Under the pieces are notes generated by a model. The model ran no database searches. It was not told where the DNA came from and saw only the letters and a list, made by a program, of their open reading frames with translations. The position numbers and the translations under genes are program-made. Shown one piece after another: positions 42,382-51,481 of a stretch of DNA of 58,579 bases (position 1 is its first letter; each line of letters opens with the position of its first letter). The stretch is from an uncultured Acidimicrobiales bacterium (GTDB lineage Bacteria; Actinomycetota; Acidimicrobiia; Acidimicrobiales; SZUA-35), in the NCBI GenBank assembly GCA_938029215.1, contig CALHFG010000080.1, positions 1 through 58,579 of the forward strand, given 5' to 3'.

Positions 42382-42511
42382 ACATTTAGGCTAGTCGGTC
42401 ATTTCCGGCGATGTTTGACTGATAGGCAATTCACTCTCGGTGGTTGTAGAAGGTGCTGGTTCAGTCGGCAATCGATCTCGAAGGCTCCCTACGGCTCCAT
42501 ACACTGGAGTA

Positions 42512-42730
42512 ATGCCGTGGTGCGATACCTGTGACCAATACCGGGCCCCGACGGCACTTACCGCCGAAAAGACCTGCGCTACCTGCCAAAACGTGGTGGA
42601 TATGGATGATGTGAAGGCCGAAGTGGGAGCGAAGCCCCCATGGCACTTCTGGGTCATGGTCGTGGCCCTGGTCGCGTATCTTGGCTGGCGAGCCATCGAG
42701 GCTGTTCTCTGGGCGGTCGGCTCGATTTAG
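42512..42730 (+). CDS. small zinc-ribbon membrane protein
   Basis: A 72-residue protein with two CxxC pairs (C4/C7 and C22/C25), forming a likely zinc ribbon, and one C-terminal transmembrane helix (about 46-68). The ATG at 42512 has GGAG close upstream. No family name is recognised, but similar small ribbon-plus-helix proteins are common in actinobacteria. It is divergent from the SpoIIE phosphatase, 130 bases away. Confidence 0.7.
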   Translation: MPWCDTCDQYRAPTALTAEKTCATCQNVVDMDDVKAEVGAKPPWHFWVMVVALVAYLGWRAIEAVLWAVGSI

Positions 42731-42905
42731 ACAGCCTGAGCTGGGCTTTTGTCATTCAGCTTGGCTTCAGGTTCGCCTACTAAGCTGCAGTCTTGGCGAC
42801 CGAGGACTGGGTCGGGAGCCTCAACCGTGCGGCGGCGGCTGAGACCTGTTCGACCCATTCTCGGTTTCCAACCAAGTCATCACGCCGTCCGCTCTCCGCT
42901 GCGCA

Positions 42906-44066
42906 TTAGCTGCCTGGAATGTTGCGGATGCCTGTGCGATACGACAGGTTGCCAGCCGAGTCGAATGCCTTCACATAGATCGAGATTGGACCCTCGGACA
43001 GGATGTCGATGCTGGTGGTGACCGTTGCGTCGATCGCTTCGCCCGTGTCCGCGTTGTACACCCGATAGCCGATCACGCCGATGTTGTCGGTGGAGGGCGC
43101 CCAACTGAGCTCGATAAGGCCAAACCCGATGCGGTTGTAGCTGATCGCTCCCGGAATGGACGGGCGATCTGGATCACCGATCCTGACTTCCTTGATGCCG
43201 GTACGGAACGACAGGTTGCCCTGTCCGTCGATGGCCCGCACATAGACCCGAATGGTCTCCTGGACATCGCGGTCAAAGGTGTAGCTGGGCTCATCGGAAG
43301 AGGCGATCGCTCGGTTCGTGTCAGCGTCGTACAACGCATATCGGATGAGGCTGCGATTGTCCGTGGAGGCTCCCCATCGCAGGGTTCGTCCGTTGGAATC
43401 GAGCTTGATGCCCGATGACGGGACGCTTGGACGTTCGTTGTCCACTAGTGGATAGTCCACCCAGCCGGTCCGGAACGACAGGTTGCCGGCGGCATCTTCC
43501 GCCTTCACGTAAAAACGGAAGTCGGCAGAGTTCACGTCGAAATCGGTGAAACTTGTAGACGTGCTTTCACCCAGTTCCTCATTGGTGTCGAAGTCGAACA
43601 ATCGGTAGCGCACGACTGCCACATTGTCGGTGGAAGGGGCCCAGTTGATGACTCCGTCGTCGCCAACGAAGGGACGCCCCGGAATCGAAGGTCGCTCAGC
43701 GTCTGGGGCGGTCTGGGTGGTGAAGCGAGTGATGCCGGTCCTGAAACCAACGTTGAAAGAGGTGTCGACGGCTCGGACGTACACCTCGTAGGTTGTGTCG
43801 GGGCGGAGTCCCTCCAACGTACGTGTGTTGGTCGGCGAAATGTCGATGGTGCCGTTGACGATGACTTCGTAGAACTGAACGCCGACGTTGTCCGTGGACT
43901 CGCCCCAGTCGAGTGTCACGGTTGTCGCCCCCACGTTGGTGGCCACGACTCTGGAACTGGGTACCGAGGGGCGTTCGTTGTCGTCAATCTCCATCGCTCC
44001 AGCCGGCGAAGCGAACGTCGCGGTCAGTAGCACTCCGGCTAGTGCCGAATTTCGCAGTAGTCTCAT
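42906..44066 (-). CDS. secreted protein with four fibronectin type III-like repeats
   Basis: A 386-residue exported protein. The signal peptide runs to about residue 24 (LLRNSALAGVLLTATFASPAGA). Four repeats of about 80-90 residues follow (31-112, 124-201, 211-290, 300-380). Each opens with (E/D)RPS(V/I)P, has a central STDN (S58/T/D/N in the first) and closes with GN-SFRTG or a close variant. The STDNVGV motif is common in FN3 domains of secreted carbohydrate-active enzymes, but no catalytic domain is attached. ATG 44066 is chosen; ATG 44075 would add three residues. The role is probably adhesion or surface scaffolding (inferred). Confidence 0.82.
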   Translation of the reverse strand: MRLLRNSALAGVLLTATFASPAGAMEIDDNERPSVPSSRVVATNVGATTVTLDWGESTDNVGVQFYEVIVNGTIDISPTNTRTLEGLRPDTTYEVYVRAVDTSFNVGFRTGITRFTTQTAPDAERPSIPGRPFVGDDGVINWAPSTDNVAVVRYRLFDFDTNEELGESTSTSFTDFDVNSADFRFYVKAEDAAGNLSFRTGWVDYPLVDNERPSVPSSGIKLDSNGRTLRWGASTDNRSLIRYALYDADTNRAIASSDEPSYTFDRDVQETIRVYVRAIDGQGNLSFRTGIKEVRIGDPDRPSIPGAISYNRIGFGLIELSWAPSTDNIGVIGYRVYNADTGEAIDATVTTSIDILSEGPISIYVKAFDSAGNLSYRTGIRNIPGS

Positions 44067-44179
44067 AACACACATGACCACTGACAGTAGTGAGCCAACA
44101 TTCGAACCTCGTCGTGAAAGTACATCTGCCCAGAGGCCGTTCATTCGGCGTTCGAGCCCTGGTCAACTAGGTTCGGTCC

Positions 44180-45208
44180 ATGGAAATCGATCTGATGACC
44201 GGCTCGTCGACCTGGTCCGACATGGCCGACCTGGGTCAGAAGCTGCAAGGGGCTGGGTTCTCGGGCCTGTTGCTCACCGAGACGTCGCAGGTGCCATGGA
44301 TGCAGATCACCGCGGCGGCGCTTGCTGCGCCCGAGCTTTCCTTTAGTACCGGCATTGCGGTGGCCTTTCCTCGGAGTCCTATGGTGTCGGCGTCGGTTGC
44401 GTACGAGATCGCCGGCAATACGGGTGGGCGTTTTCGGCTAGGTCTTGGCAGTCAGGTGCGAGCCCATGTGAAGAAGCGGTATTCGTCAGAGTTCAGCCAG
44501 CCGGCGCTTCGAATGCGCGATTACGTGCTGGCGGTAAAGGCGTGCTTTCGGGCTTTCAATCGCGAGGAACGACTCTCCCACGAAGGCGACTTTTACAACC
44601 TCAGCCTCCTTCCTCCGGACTGGACTCCGCCCGCCCACGACCATCCGATGAAGGTTGACATCTCTGCGGTTGGCCCAATGATGGTGCAGGTGGCTAGTGA
44701 AGTGGCCGACGGCATTCATGTTCACCCGTTCCACTCCATGTCCTACATTGAGAATCGCCTGCTCCCCGATGTTGCAAAAGCGACGGCCGCGGTTGGTCGG
44801 TCGGTGAGCGACATCGATCTGGTGGTACCGGTGTTTGCCTGTCCGGGCGATACGCCCGAGGAACGTCAGGCCTATACCGATGTCGCTAGGCGCCAGATTG
44901 CGTTCTACGGAAGCACCCCAAACTATGCGTTCCAGTTTGATGACCTCGGTTTCGAAGGGATGACCAGCCGGATCCGAGCCAAGATGAAGGCTGGGGAGCT
45001 GGACACGATGGGTGAACTCATCGATGACGAGATGCTCGACGCGTATGCCTTGATTGCCCCCTGGGATGAGATGGCCGACAAGCTCCTCGAGCGATACGGG
45101 GCGTCAGCCGCTCGCGTCGTGATGTACCTCGGGGAAGACGCCATGAGGAACGACCCAGCCCACCTCGGCAAGTGGAGCGAAATCGCCCGTGCTGTAAGGG
45201 CCAACTAG
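44180..45208 (+). CDS. F420-dependent LLM-class oxidoreductase (TIGR03617-like)
   Basis: A 342-residue luciferase-like monooxygenase-fold protein. FSGLLLTETSQVPWMQITAA near the N-terminus, STGIAVAFPRSPMVSASVAY, and GRFRLGLGSQVRAHVKKRYS, the cofactor-binding region, fit the actinobacterial F420-dependent branch. It probably uses reduced F420 or FMN to reduce or oxidise an unknown substrate. It is monocistronic and followed by tRNA-Pro on the opposite strand. Confidence 0.87.
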   Translation: MEIDLMTGSSTWSDMADLGQKLQGAGFSGLLLTETSQVPWMQITAAALAAPELSFSTGIAVAFPRSPMVSASVAYEIAGNTGGRFRLGLGSQVRAHVKKRYSSEFSQPALRMRDYVLAVKACFRAFNREERLSHEGDFYNLSLLPPDWTPPAHDHPMKVDISAVGPMMVQVASEVADGIHVHPFHSMSYIENRLLPDVAKATAAVGRSVSDIDLVVPVFACPGDTPEERQAYTDVARRQIAFYGSTPNYAFQFDDLGFEGMTSRIRAKMKAGELDTMGELIDDEMLDAYALIAPWDEMADKLLERYGASAARVVMYLGEDAMRNDPAHLGKWSEIARAVRAN

Positions 45209-45279
45209 TTCGCGACGACTTGTATGTGGCGCATGCTGAACCGGGCCCTCTTCAAGAAAGGCGCAGTTGAGCTATCTCG

Positions 45280-45353
45280 TCGGGCTAGCAGGATTTGAAC
45301 CTACGACCTCCGCACCCCCAGTGCGGCGCTCTACCAAGCTGAGCCATAGCCCG
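45280..45353 (-). tRNA. tRNA-Pro (GGG)
   Basis: The minus strand folds as a cloverleaf. The acceptor stem pairs CGGGCTA with TAGCCCG, then discriminator A. The D arm contains GCTCAGCTTGGTAGAGC. The anticodon stem CCGCA/TGCGG encloses the loop CTGGGGG (anticodon GGG at 45319-45317). The T arm contains GGTTCAAATCC. CCA is not encoded. It reads proline CCC/CCU codons. Confidence 0.96.
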
Positions 45354-45409
45354 TCAGTTTGGAGAGTTGAGCTTAGCACCGCAAACGCGCTCCACTACGC
45401 TTGTTTCCC

Positions 45410-46150
45410 ATGTGTGGTCGGTTCGTCGCAACAGCTCCTCCAAGCGAGCTCGCAGACTATTTCCAGGCGGTCTTGAACGAGACGGTCGTAAACGCCGATC
45501 TGGAGCCCAGCTACAACGTCGCCCCGACGAATGCGGTCCATGCGGTGCGGGCCAATGACGGCCACCGCGAGATCGACACGATGAAGTGGGGGCTCGTGCC
45601 GTCGTGGGCCAAGGACCCCAAGATCGGCTCGAAGATGATCAATGCGCGAGCCGAGACGGTGGCCTCCAAGCCAGCGTTTCGTAGCGCGATCAAGAAGCGT
45701 CGTTGCCTTGTGCCGGCGACCGGCTTCTATGAATGGCACAAGATCGAAGGCCAGAAAGCCAAGCAGCCGTACTACATCACCCGGGCCGATTCTGAACCCG
45801 TGGTGTTTGCTGGCTTGTGGGAGGCGTGGAAACCCAAGCCCGACACCGAAGCGTTCGACCGGGCGGTAGAGGAGGGCGGCGATCCTGAGAATTTGCCGTG
45901 GCTCATTTCATGCACCTTGATGACCACCGACCCCAACAAGGAGATGAAGACGATTCATCACCGCATGCCGGTGCTTATTCCGCCGGGGGACTGGGACCGG
46001 TGGCTCGACCCGACCAACGGGTATGACCAGATCGAAGATCTGCTCGTGCCCGGGCCCGATGATCTCCTGAAGCTGACTCCGGTGACCACCCGTGTCAACA
46101 GCGTGCGCAACAAGGGTGCTGAGCTCATCGAACCGGCCGAGCTCTCGTGA
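45410..46150 (+). CDS. SRAP-domain abasic-site DNA-protein crosslinking protein (HMCES/YedK)
   Basis: A 246-residue SOS-response-associated peptidase-fold protein. The catalytic Cys2 is exposed after removal of Met (MCGRFVATAPPSEL). MKWGLVPSWAKD, INARAET, the glutamate in ATGFYEWHK and the histidine in HHRMPVLIP are all in place. It crosslinks to abasic sites in single-stranded DNA to shield them. Start ATG 45410 is fixed by the requirement for Cys2. The stop overlaps the next gene (GTGA). Confidence 0.95.
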   Translation: MCGRFVATAPPSELADYFQAVLNETVVNADLEPSYNVAPTNAVHAVRANDGHREIDTMKWGLVPSWAKDPKIGSKMINARAETVASKPAFRSAIKKRRCLVPATGFYEWHKIEGQKAKQPYYITRADSEPVVFAGLWEAWKPKPDTEAFDRAVEEGGDPENLPWLISCTLMTTDPNKEMKTIHHRMPVLIPPGDWDRWLDPTNGYDQIEDLLVPGPDDLLKLTPVTTRVNSVRNKGAELIEPAELS

Positions 46151-47634
46151 GTCAAAGTCCACTACGACGGCGCGTTCGGCGGCGCTTTACCGCGATTCAA
46201 GCTCGGTTGGACGCCGGCGCGGGTGATCGCTGGATCCCGTACGTGATCGGAGCGTTCCTCAGCCTGGTCTTGTCGGTCGTGAGCGTGAGCCGTTTGAACA
46301 ACCTGGAGATGGGGCCTGACCTCGCAGGATTCTCTCAGGCGGTCTGGCTGATCAGTGAAGGGTTGTCGCCCAATTCGACCCTGCTCGGAGAAGGAGTGCA
46401 TCTGCTGGAGCTGCGGTGGTCGTTCTTCCTGTATGTCTTCGCAGTACCCGCCATGCTGTTGCCTTCCTCGTGGGTGTCGGTGCCTCAGTTGTTGTTGATC
46501 GGTCAAGCGATCGCCATTGGGCTTGCGGTGGTGCCGATCTGGAAACTGTGTCGCTCGGTCGCTAGCTTGCGCGTCGGCGCGGCCACCGCCGTGTGCGCTG
46601 CGTATTCTCTTCACCCTGCGACTCAAGCGATTGGAACCGTCGATTTCCATCCCGAAGCGCTGGCTCTGCCAGCGTTGCTGTCGATGGTGTACTTCGGTTC
46701 GGCCAAGCGGTGGATTCCATATTGGGTATCGGTTGCCACGGTGCTGCTTGTCCAGGCCGATCTCGGTTTGGTTATCGCAGTCTTTGCCCTTCTCGTGCTG
46801 GGCAACGCCGATCGGTCGACCGGACTGTGGACCTTGGGAATCGGCCTCGTGTGGTCCTTGGGTCTTCTGTTGGTGGCGCAACCTCTGGTTGGCGAGACGG
46901 GAGTGATCGGCGGCGTCTACGGGGAGTACGGCGATTCCTTCGGCGATGCGCTTTTGGAGATCGTGTCGAATCCGATCGACTTCACGGGCGACCTTTTCGG
47001 CCGAGAGAACCTGACGTTGTTGTTGAGCCTCCTGACACCAATGCTCTTCCTGCCGTTGCTGTCGCTGCGGCATCTGCTGCCGGCGATTCCCGCCGTAGGT
47101 CTCCTCCTCATTACACAAACGTCGGGTTCAACGAGCGGCATTGCGCCCATTCTTGCCTTCGTGATGGTGGCGTCGGTTTTTGCGCTCAACCGCCTCGGCG
47201 ACCTCGGCGTCGATCGAGTGTTCGTTGACCCTCGCCTTCTGGCCGCCCTCGTTGCGGTCGCATCGCTGCTGTTCGTAACGCAATCCCCACTGTCGATCTA
47301 TGAGAAACCGTGGCAATTGAACACTCGCGACGAAGCCGATCAGGCGCTGCTGGACGCCGCGGCACGAATCGACCCCACGTGGCCGGTCCGAGCCTCGACC
47401 AACGTGCTTCCGTTTCTGTCCGAACGTCGATTTGCCTACCCGTTGGCCGATGAAGAGCCCACCGTTGCGGCGGTGGTGTTCCGCTCCCGGGCGGTTCTCA
47501 TCGATCAGCGCACCCTCGACCAACCGCTGAATGAACAGCAGCGGGTCGCATTTTCTGAACAAATGGCCACGCTGGGATTCAATCTGGTCAACCCCGAGGG
47601 CGACGGCTCGGTCCTGTTGTATTTCCGACCCTAA
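46147..47634 (+). CDS. DUF2079 multi-pass membrane protein
   Basis: A 495-residue membrane protein with about ten hydrophobic segments. GPDLAGFSQAVWLIS resembles the DLGIF-QA-W motif and VDFHPEALALPALLS the FHPE motif of DUF2079, a GT-C-fold family. The last 120 residues are soluble and probably extracytoplasmic. The GTG start overlaps the SRAP gene stop, and the end overlaps the phosphatidyltransferase start by one base. A glycosyltransferase-like envelope role is inferred from the fold only. Confidence 0.82.
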   Translation: MSQSPLRRRVRRRFTAIQARLDAGAGDRWIPYVIGAFLSLVLSVVSVSRLNNLEMGPDLAGFSQAVWLISEGLSPNSTLLGEGVHLLELRWSFFLYVFAVPAMLLPSSWVSVPQLLLIGQAIAIGLAVVPIWKLCRSVASLRVGAATAVCAAYSLHPATQAIGTVDFHPEALALPALLSMVYFGSAKRWIPYWVSVATVLLVQADLGLVIAVFALLVLGNADRSTGLWTLGIGLVWSLGLLLVAQPLVGETGVIGGVYGEYGDSFGDALLEIVSNPIDFTGDLFGRENLTLLLSLLTPMLFLPLLSLRHLLPAIPAVGLLLITQTSGSTSGIAPILAFVMVASVFALNRLGDLGVDRVFVDPRLLAALVAVASLLFVTQSPLSIYEKPWQLNTRDEADQALLDAAARIDPTWPVRASTNVLPFLSERRFAYPLADEEPTVAAVVFRSRAVLIDQRTLDQPLNEQQRVAFSEQMATLGFNLVNPEGDGSVLLYFRP

Positions 47635-48227
47635 TGACCGACCCCGCCACCAAAGGTTCACTACCGCCATTAACCCGTGAGGAGATCCTCACCTGGCCCA
47701 ACCTGTTCACGTTCATGCGCCTGCTGTGCATTCCTTTGTTTGTATGGCTGCTTTTCTCTCAGAACAATCGGGCGGGGTCGGCATGGATGCTGTTCATTCT
47801 CGGCAGTACCGATTGGGTCGACGGCTACCTGGCTCGCAAGCTGGATCAGCGGAGCGAGTTCGGCGCGTTGTTTGACCCCGCCGTCGATCGGCTGCTTTTT
47901 CTCGTCGCGGTGCCGAGCATCATGATCGACGGCGCCATGCCGGTGTGGGTAGGCGTTGCGTTGCTGGCCCGTGAAATCATCGTGGCCGCAGGTGCGTTGT
48001 ATCTGGGTGCCAAGAACGTTGAACCGTTCGCGGTGTCGTGGGAAGGAAAGACGGGAACCTTCCTTCTGCTGTTTGCGGTACCAGCGTTCCTTGGAGCGAA
48101 CAGCACCCTGTCGTATGCATCTGTACTGGAGGTATTGGCTTGGGTTGCTGCCATTCCCGGTCTCGCCTACGGATACTACGCAGCGTTTGGGCAGTACCTT
48201 CCCCAAGCGAGGGCCAGTCTCGGCTAA
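47634..48227 (+). CDS. CDP-alcohol phosphatidyltransferase (PgsA-like)
   Basis: A 197-residue membrane enzyme with the full family motif D-G-x2-A-R-x8-G-x3-D-x3-D in VDGYLARKLDQRSEFGALFD plus PAVDR, and an N-terminal WPNLFTFMRLLCIP that fits the PgsA branch. It likely makes phosphatidylglycerophosphate or a related phospholipid. It is adjacent to gcvH, as a pgsA paralogue is near this locus in mycobacteria. Confidence 0.9.
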   Translation: MTDPATKGSLPPLTREEILTWPNLFTFMRLLCIPLFVWLLFSQNNRAGSAWMLFILGSTDWVDGYLARKLDQRSEFGALFDPAVDRLLFLVAVPSIMIDGAMPVWVGVALLAREIIVAAGALYLGAKNVEPFAVSWEGKTGTFLLLFAVPAFLGANSTLSYASVLEVLAWVAAIPGLAYGYYAAFGQYLPQARASLG

Positions 48228-48238
48228 GTTTGCTGGTC

Positions 48239-48622
48239 ATGAACGTTCCTGGCGATCTTCGTTATTCCTCAGACCACGAGTGGGTGCGCGCCACCAGCGA
48301 CACCACCGCTGTTGTTGGCATCACCGACTATGCCCAAGACGCACTCGGCGATGTCGTTTTCGTCGATCTTCCCGACGTCGGCTCAACCGTGTCGGTGGGA
48401 GATTCGATCGGCGAAATCGAATCGACAAAGTCGGTTTCTGATGTCTATTCCCCGCTCACAGGCACCGTCACTGAAGTGAACGGCGATCTGGCAGACACTC
48501 CCGAGAAGGTGAACTCTGACCCTTACGGTGAGGGTTGGATGTTCACCATCGAGTTCTCCGACGGTTCGGGTCTCGATGGTTTGATGGACGCCGCCGCCTA
48601 TACCGAGCTTTCCGAGGGCTGA
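48239..48622 (+). CDS. gcvH: glycine cleavage system H protein
   Basis: A 127-residue lipoyl carrier of the glycine cleavage complex. The lipoylated lysine is K64 in GEIESTKSVSDVYSP; YSSDHEWVR at the N-terminus and NSDPYGEGWMF near the end are hallmark motifs. The ATG at 48239 avoids the spurious long frame beginning in the upstream gene. Other gcv genes are not in the window. Confidence 0.97.
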   Translation: MNVPGDLRYSSDHEWVRATSDTTAVVGITDYAQDALGDVVFVDLPDVGSTVSVGDSIGEIESTKSVSDVYSPLTGTVTEVNGDLADTPEKVNSDPYGEGWMFTIEFSDGSGLDGLMDAAAYTELSEG

Positions 48623-48628
48623 TAGTCC

Positions 48629-49084
48629 GTGGCTGCGTCCTGTTCCTCCTGTGGGTATGACAACCCGCTTGGTGCCAACTTCTGCTCGTCATGTGGCGAG
48701 CAGTTGCGTGCTGCGGTGGACTCTGAGACCGAACGAATCACGATCACCGACCTTGGATCCACCGACCCGGTGCCCGCGCGAAATGCTGCGGTCTTGGTGG
48801 TACGGGAAGGGCCCAAGCGGGGGAGTCGAATTGCGTTGGACGCTGATTCGATCTCGATCGGGCGGCAGGAGAACAGCGACATCTTCCTCGACGACATCAC
48901 CGTGTCAAGAAATCATGCCGGTCTTACCCGGACCGCCGACGGGTTCTCGGTGTCGGACAATCGCAGCATGAACGGAACCTACGTCAACAAAAAGCTGGTG
49001 GAACAGGCGAACCTTGTCGATGGAGACGAGCTCCAGATCGGCAAATTCAAGTTGGTATATCTGGAGTTGGGGGCTGACGCATGA
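48629..49084 (+). CDS. zinc-ribbon FHA-domain protein (GarA/OdhI-like)
   Basis: A 151-residue protein: a zinc ribbon (C5, C8, C19, C22), a linker with several threonines ([10 protein letters not shown]) and an FHA domain (about 55-145) with [20 protein letters not shown] and SMNGTYVN, the phosphothreonine-binding residues. GarA controls glutamate/2-oxoglutarate metabolism in mycobacteria and lies between gcvH and ftsR, as here. The amino-terminal zinc ribbon is an addition relative to mycobacterial GarA. The start is GTG; the end overlaps the next gene (ATGA). Confidence 0.9.
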   Translation: MAASCSSCGYDNPLGANFCSSCGEQLRAAVDSETERITITDLGSTDPVPARNAAVLVVREGPKRGSRIALDADSISIGRQENSDIFLDDITVSRNHAGLTRTADGFSVSDNRSMNGTYVNKKLVEQANLVDGDELQIGKFKLVYLELGADA

Positions 49085-50445
49085 GCCGCGTTCGAGATCA
49101 TTGGTCGATCGGAGAGGTTCTATCTCTCCTGCAAGATGAGTTCCCGGAGGTCACGATCTCTAAGATCCGGTTCCTCGAGAGCCAAGGGTTGATCGATCCC
49201 GAGCGAACCGGCTCGGGCTATCGGAAGTTTGCCGATGTCGACTATGACCGCCTGTACTGGATCTTGGAGCAGCAGCGCGACCATTACTTGCCGCTGCGCG
49301 TGATTCGGGACCGTCTTGAAGAGGGCCAAGAGATTGGGGCGGCCCCGCGGCGCAGTGATCTTCGAATTGGTGACCGCATCGCCGAGCCAGCCGAAGAAGT
49401 CGGCGACAGCGTTGTTGAGTCTCAGACCGGCGAGGTTGACGGGGATCCCGAGGCTGGCCTCGACGGTTCTTTTTCAGACGTGTTGGCTGAGGTTGCTGCG
49501 CCGGTGACAGCCGACGACCAGGCCCACCCGGTACGCGACGAAGGTTCTAATGCGTTGGCAGCTGCGATGGGGGCTCAACCCTACGACCAGACCGCCGAGC
49601 CCGAAGCTGTCGAGCTCACCGTCATCGATACCGATGTTCCGGCCGAACAAGTGGTGCAGGTCGACGGACCAGAGATTGCGATGATCGACACCGATGAACC
49701 CGCTCCCGAGATCGCCGACGTGGCTCAGCCCGATGTTCATGACCAGACCGAAGATCATCAAGAACAGCCCGAGCCTGTACCCGACGATCCCCAACCGGCG
49801 GCTGAGGAACCCGAGTGGATCGCTCCCGAAGATCCGGTTGCGCCCGACTCTGAGCCCATCATCATGACCGAAGCCGTGGCGGCGAAACTCACAATGGATT
49901 CTGAGGATCAGAGCCCTCCCGACCAGGAAGGCACCGAGCCTGTGCCAGAACGCAAACCCGCTCCCCGTCTTCTCGGAACTCGCTCCGAGAAACCCCGACC
50001 GGTTACCAAGACCACGAGCGAGGCGCTCAAGCCGCCACCACGTCCGTCGCTACCTGGGTCGTCGGTCGCGTTGACCCGCGAGGAGCTCGCTGAGCAAAGC
50101 GGAACGACTCCGGGCATGATCGCCGAATTGGAGAAGTACGGGATGGTGAGCCCCCGTCAGGTGGGGGGATCGGTCCTGTTCGACTCCACTGCGCTCACCG
50201 TTGCTCGCCTGGCGGTCCAGTTCGGGCGGTATGGCTTGGAACCTCGTCACCTCAAGACCTTCCGCTTGGGGGCCGAACGCGAAGTCGCGCTGCTCACCCA
50301 GAGCATTGGTCCGACCCTGAAAGCCAACAATCCCGAAACTCGCCGCCGTTCCTATGACACGCTGCATGATCTTGCCGAACTTTCGGCCAGTCTTCGATCG
50401 ATCATCGTGCGGGATTTGGTGGCTGATCTAGAGCCCGACGGCTAG
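49081..50445 (+). CDS. MerR-family regulator (FtsR-like) with long acidic insertion
   Basis: A 454-residue protein. The N-terminal MerR domain is [20 protein letters not shown] with [15 protein letters not shown] (residues 7-45) and continues to about 90. A Glu/Asp/Pro-rich low-complexity stretch (about 92-320) follows. A conserved C-terminal helical part ([20 protein letters not shown] onward) ends the protein. FtsR homologues are normally near 250 residues; the extra length is nearly all the acidic linker. FtsR activates ftsZ in corynebacteria. The neighbours gcvH, garA-like and DUF151 support the assignment. Confidence 0.88.
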   Translation: MSRVRDHWSIGEVLSLLQDEFPEVTISKIRFLESQGLIDPERTGSGYRKFADVDYDRLYWILEQQRDHYLPLRVIRDRLEEGQEIGAAPRRSDLRIGDRIAEPAEEVGDSVVESQTGEVDGDPEAGLDGSFSDVLAEVAAPVTADDQAHPVRDEGSNALAAAMGAQPYDQTAEPEAVELTVIDTDVPAEQVVQVDGPEIAMIDTDEPAPEIADVAQPDVHDQTEDHQEQPEPVPDDPQPAAEEPEWIAPEDPVAPDSEPIIMTEAVAAKLTMDSEDQSPPDQEGTEPVPERKPAPRLLGTRSEKPRPVTKTTSEALKPPPRPSLPGSSVALTREELAEQSGTTPGMIAELEKYGMVSPRQVGGSVLFDSTALTVARLAVQFGRYGLEPRHLKTFRLGAEREVALLTQSIGPTLKANNPETRRRSYDTLHDLAELSASLRSIIVRDLVADLEPDG

Positions 50446-50446
50446 C

Positions 50447-50950
50447 GTGACTGCTATGGCAGTCGAGATGGAACTGGTCGGGGTCAAAGTCCGTATGCCG
50501 GCTACAACCCCGGTACTCATTTTGCGTGAAGTAGAGGGCGACCGCCGGTCTGTTCCGATCTTCATCGGTGGTCCCGAAGCGCACGCTATCGACCTCGCCA
50601 TCAGCGAAACCGTGACAGCCCGGCCTATGACTCACGACCTGTTTACCGATGTGGTCAAAGGACTCGGGGCGTCGTTTGACCGAGTGGTGGTCACCAAGCT
50701 CATCGACGGCACGTTCTACGCCGACCTCATTGTGAAGACCGCCGACGGAAGCGAAACAACGTTCTCGGCTCGACCCAGTGACGCGGTAGCTCTGGCCGCC
50801 CGTACGGGCATTCCCATTTTCGCTGAAATCGACCTGATCGACGAGGTTGGTTTCGTCGATGAAGCCGACGAAGAGTCAGCCGACGAGGACCTCTTGGTCG
50901 AAGAGCTCCGCGAGTTCCTCGACGAAGTGAACCCCGAAGACTTCAAATAG
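50447..50950 (+). CDS. DUF151 bifunctional-nuclease-family protein
   Basis: A 167-residue protein beginning with MELVGVKVRMPATTPVLIL and containing RRSVPIFIGGPEAHAIDLAI and SARPSDAVALAARTGIPIF, the DUF151 core, followed by an acidic tail (EADEESADEDLLVEELREF). Relatives were described as bifunctional nucleases; the actinobacterial role is unclear. GTG 50447 is given; ATG 50456 three codons in is equally possible. It follows the ftsR-like gene by one base. Confidence 0.9.
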   Translation: MTAMAVEMELVGVKVRMPATTPVLILREVEGDRRSVPIFIGGPEAHAIDLAISETVTARPMTHDLFTDVVKGLGASFDRVVVTKLIDGTFYADLIVKTADGSETTFSARPSDAVALAARTGIPIFAEIDLIDEVGFVDEADEESADEDLLVEELREFLDEVNPEDFK

Positions 50951-50976
50951 CAACCGGGCGGGCCCGAAGGGCGATG

Positions 50977-51468
50977 TCAGTTGTTTATGGCGGTGGTGGG
51001 GCGAAACGGGCGGCGTGGATCGGTCCGAGGGGACTCTTCCACCTCCACCGGTCGCAACTGCACGATGGCCGTATCGATCTCGCTCTTGACCCCCGACAGC
51101 GGGAGGATGTTGAGAACCCCTTGGCCAGCCTTGAGGATGTCGATCAGTTCTTCGCCGTTTTGCACAACAACTGATCGGTTGCCGTTGATCACGAGGTTGG
51201 CCGAAGCCACGTCGGTTCCCAGGTCATCCCGCAGGTAGTCAAAGACTTCGCGAACCATTTCGAGCTTCAGACCTGCATCGAGCAGCGTCTTGATGATCTT
51301 GAGTTCCAGCAGGTCCTTGTAGCTGTAGGCCCGTCGCGAGCCCGAACCGGCTGCTTCGGAGACAGATGGCTTAATCAGGTCGGTGCGGGCCCAGTAGTCG
51401 AGCTGGCGGTAGCTGATGCCGACAATTTCGGCCGCTTTCTTTCCGCTGTAGTGCTCTTTGACTGTCAT
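50977..51468 (-). CDS. MerR-family regulator (Rv1830-like)
   Basis: A 163-residue regulator with a winged helix (SGKKAAEIVGISYRQLDYWA, DLIKPSVSEAAGSGSRRAYS) and LLELKIIKTLLDAGLKLEMV; the C-terminal half has no cysteine-rich effector site. In mycobacteria the homologue follows DUF151 on the same strand; here it is reversed and convergent. ATG 51468 has GGAG at suitable distance. A 16-bp perfect palindrome sits just upstream, suggesting self-regulation. Confidence 0.88.
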   Translation of the reverse strand: MTVKEHYSGKKAAEIVGISYRQLDYWARTDLIKPSVSEAAGSGSRRAYSYKDLLELKIIKTLLDAGLKLEMVREVFDYLRDDLGTDVASANLVINGNRSVVVQNGEELIDILKAGQGVLNILPLSGVKSEIDTAIVQLRPVEVEESPRTDPRRPFRPTTAINN

Positions 51469-51481
51469 TGCCGCTGCTCCT

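Noticed and set aside
42731-42760. Terminator after the zinc-ribbon gene (AGCC...GGCT then TTTT)
   Set aside because: The stem is only four base pairs; too weak to list as a feature.
46162-47118. 318-aa open frame on the minus strand
   Set aside because: It is fully antisense to the DUF2079 gene, rich in Arg/Gln/His with no family motif or hydrophobic pattern, and is a codon-bias shadow.
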